The notes under the pieces were generated by a model. It had not been told where the DNA came from. It saw only the letters and a program-made list of their open reading frames with translations, and made no database searches. The position numbers and the translations under genes were made by a program. Of a stretch of DNA of 5,919 bases, positions 5,336 to 5,919 are shown one piece after another. Location of the stretch: positions 1 through 5,919 of the forward strand of contig USKS01000108.1 of NCBI GenBank assembly GCA_900555345.1, given 5' to 3'. This DNA comes from an uncultured Eubacteriales bacterium. GTDB taxonomy: Bacteria > Bacillota_A > Clostridia > Oscillospirales > CAG-272. Within the stretch, counting starts at the first letter, position 1; each line of letters opens with the position of its first letter.

Positions 5336-5919
5336 ATGGCAAAGATGTGGGCAGGCAGAACGGACGGCGCGACTGACGCCGTTGCCGACAGCTTCAATTC
5401 TTCGGCGGCTTTTGACAAGCGGCTGTACCGTCAGGATATAAAAGGCAGTATCGCTCATGCGGCAATGCTCGCGTCGCAGAACATCATCCCGGGCGAGGAT
5501 GCCGACGCGCTTATCTGCGGGCTGTACGGCATACTGCGCGATATTGAAAACGGCGCGCTCGAAATAGATACCGGCTGCGAGGATATCCATATGTTTGTCG
5601 AGCAGGAGCTGACGGCGCGCATAGGCGATGCGGGAAAAAGGCTCCACACTGCGAGAAGCCGTAACGATCAGGTTGCGCTTGACACAAGAATGTATCTGCG
5701 TGACGAAACGGACGGGATAAAATCCATCCTCATGGGTCTTGTCAATGTCATTTGCGCATGTGCCGGGAAGGAAAAAAATACGATAATGCCCGGATACACA
5801 CATATGCAAAGAGCGCAACCCGTAATGCTCGGACACCATCTTATGGCTTATGCGTTTATGTTTTGCAGAGATATTGATCGTTTTTCCGATTGCAGAAAAA
5901 GAATTAACGTCTCTCCCAT
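5336..5919 (+). CDS. argH: Argininosuccinate lyase, 5' part (cut by the right edge)
   Basis: Reading from the ATG at 5336, 194 codons stay open to the window edge; the family is about 460 residues, so the rest lies outside. The enzyme splits argininosuccinate into arginine and fumarate, following ArgG directly in the pathway, and acts as a cytoplasmic homotetramer of the aspartase/fumarase superfamily. Visible motifs are: MWAGR near the N-terminus (4-8); DIKGSIAHAAML (34-45); EDIHMFVE (82-89); TARSRNDQVALD (105-116), a hallmark of ArgH; and GYTHMQRAQPV (153-163), carrying the conserved Thr-His. The last visible residues, INVSP, are the start of another conserved stretch. The catalytic serine loop lies beyond the edge. 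The gene is 74 bases after argG with no promoter seen between, so it should be co-transcribed. The identity is secure. Confidence 0.98.
   Translation, partial: MAKMWAGRTDGATDAVADSFNSSAAFDKRLYRQDIKGSIAHAAMLASQNIIPGEDADALICGLYGILRDIENGALEIDTGCEDIHMFVEQELTARIGDAGKRLHTARSRNDQVALDTRMYLRDETDGIKSILMGLVNVICACAGKEKNTIMPGYTHMQRAQPVMLGHHLMAYAFMFCRDIDRFSDCRKRINVSP

Noticed and set aside
5177..5839. Minus-strand open frame of 220 residues opposite argH
   Set aside because: The plus strand here encodes hallmark ArgH motifs and has a good ribosome binding site; the antisense frame has no recognisable features.

Overview
The window looks like chromosomal DNA from a moderately GC-rich member of the Clostridia (Bacillota), probably a gut-type Oscillospirales/Ruminococcaceae-like lineage. 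This is inferred from four things: strong AGGAG ribosome binding sites, consensus sigma-A promoters, a divergent type IIA topoisomerase B subunit of a type I associate with clostridia, and a one-span membrane protein of clostridial style. No mobile element, CRISPR array, tRNA or rRNA was seen. Gene content is mostly housekeeping and biosynthetic, and I found no convincing undescribed multi-gene system.

Layout. Positions 1-1194 (+) hold the C-terminal part of a GyrB/ParE-like subunit, open at the left edge. It is followed by a very strong 25-bp hairpin (1229-1283) that lies between two convergent genes and probably ends the topoisomerase transcript. On the minus strand, read right to left, come a membrane-anchored protein of unknown function (2916-3764), a ribokinase-family sugar kinase (1815-2753) and the Holliday-junction resolvase-like RuvX/YqgF (1329-1748). 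The membrane protein and the kinase each have their own sigma-A promoter (TTGAAA-17-TATACT and TTGAAA-17-TATAAT). RuvX has no clear promoter and is probably co-transcribed from the kinase promoter.

Divergently on the plus strand lies argG (4032-5261), followed by argH (from 5336, cut by the right edge). These encode the last two enzymes of arginine synthesis: citrulline plus aspartate gives argininosuccinate, which is then cleaved to arginine and fumarate. The 267-bp divergent intergenic region holds a full-consensus promoter (TTGACA-17-TATAAT, 3951-3979) and three AT-rich sequences resembling ArgR/AhrC ARG boxes. Two are in tandem just upstream of the promoter and one is downstream of the predicted start of transcription. 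This suggests classical arginine repression, possibly by looping. A 10-bp hairpin sits between argG and argH.

The most interesting items are the divergent topoisomerase subunit with altered conserved motifs, the ARG-box architecture of argGH, the orphan membrane protein and the two intergenic hairpins.
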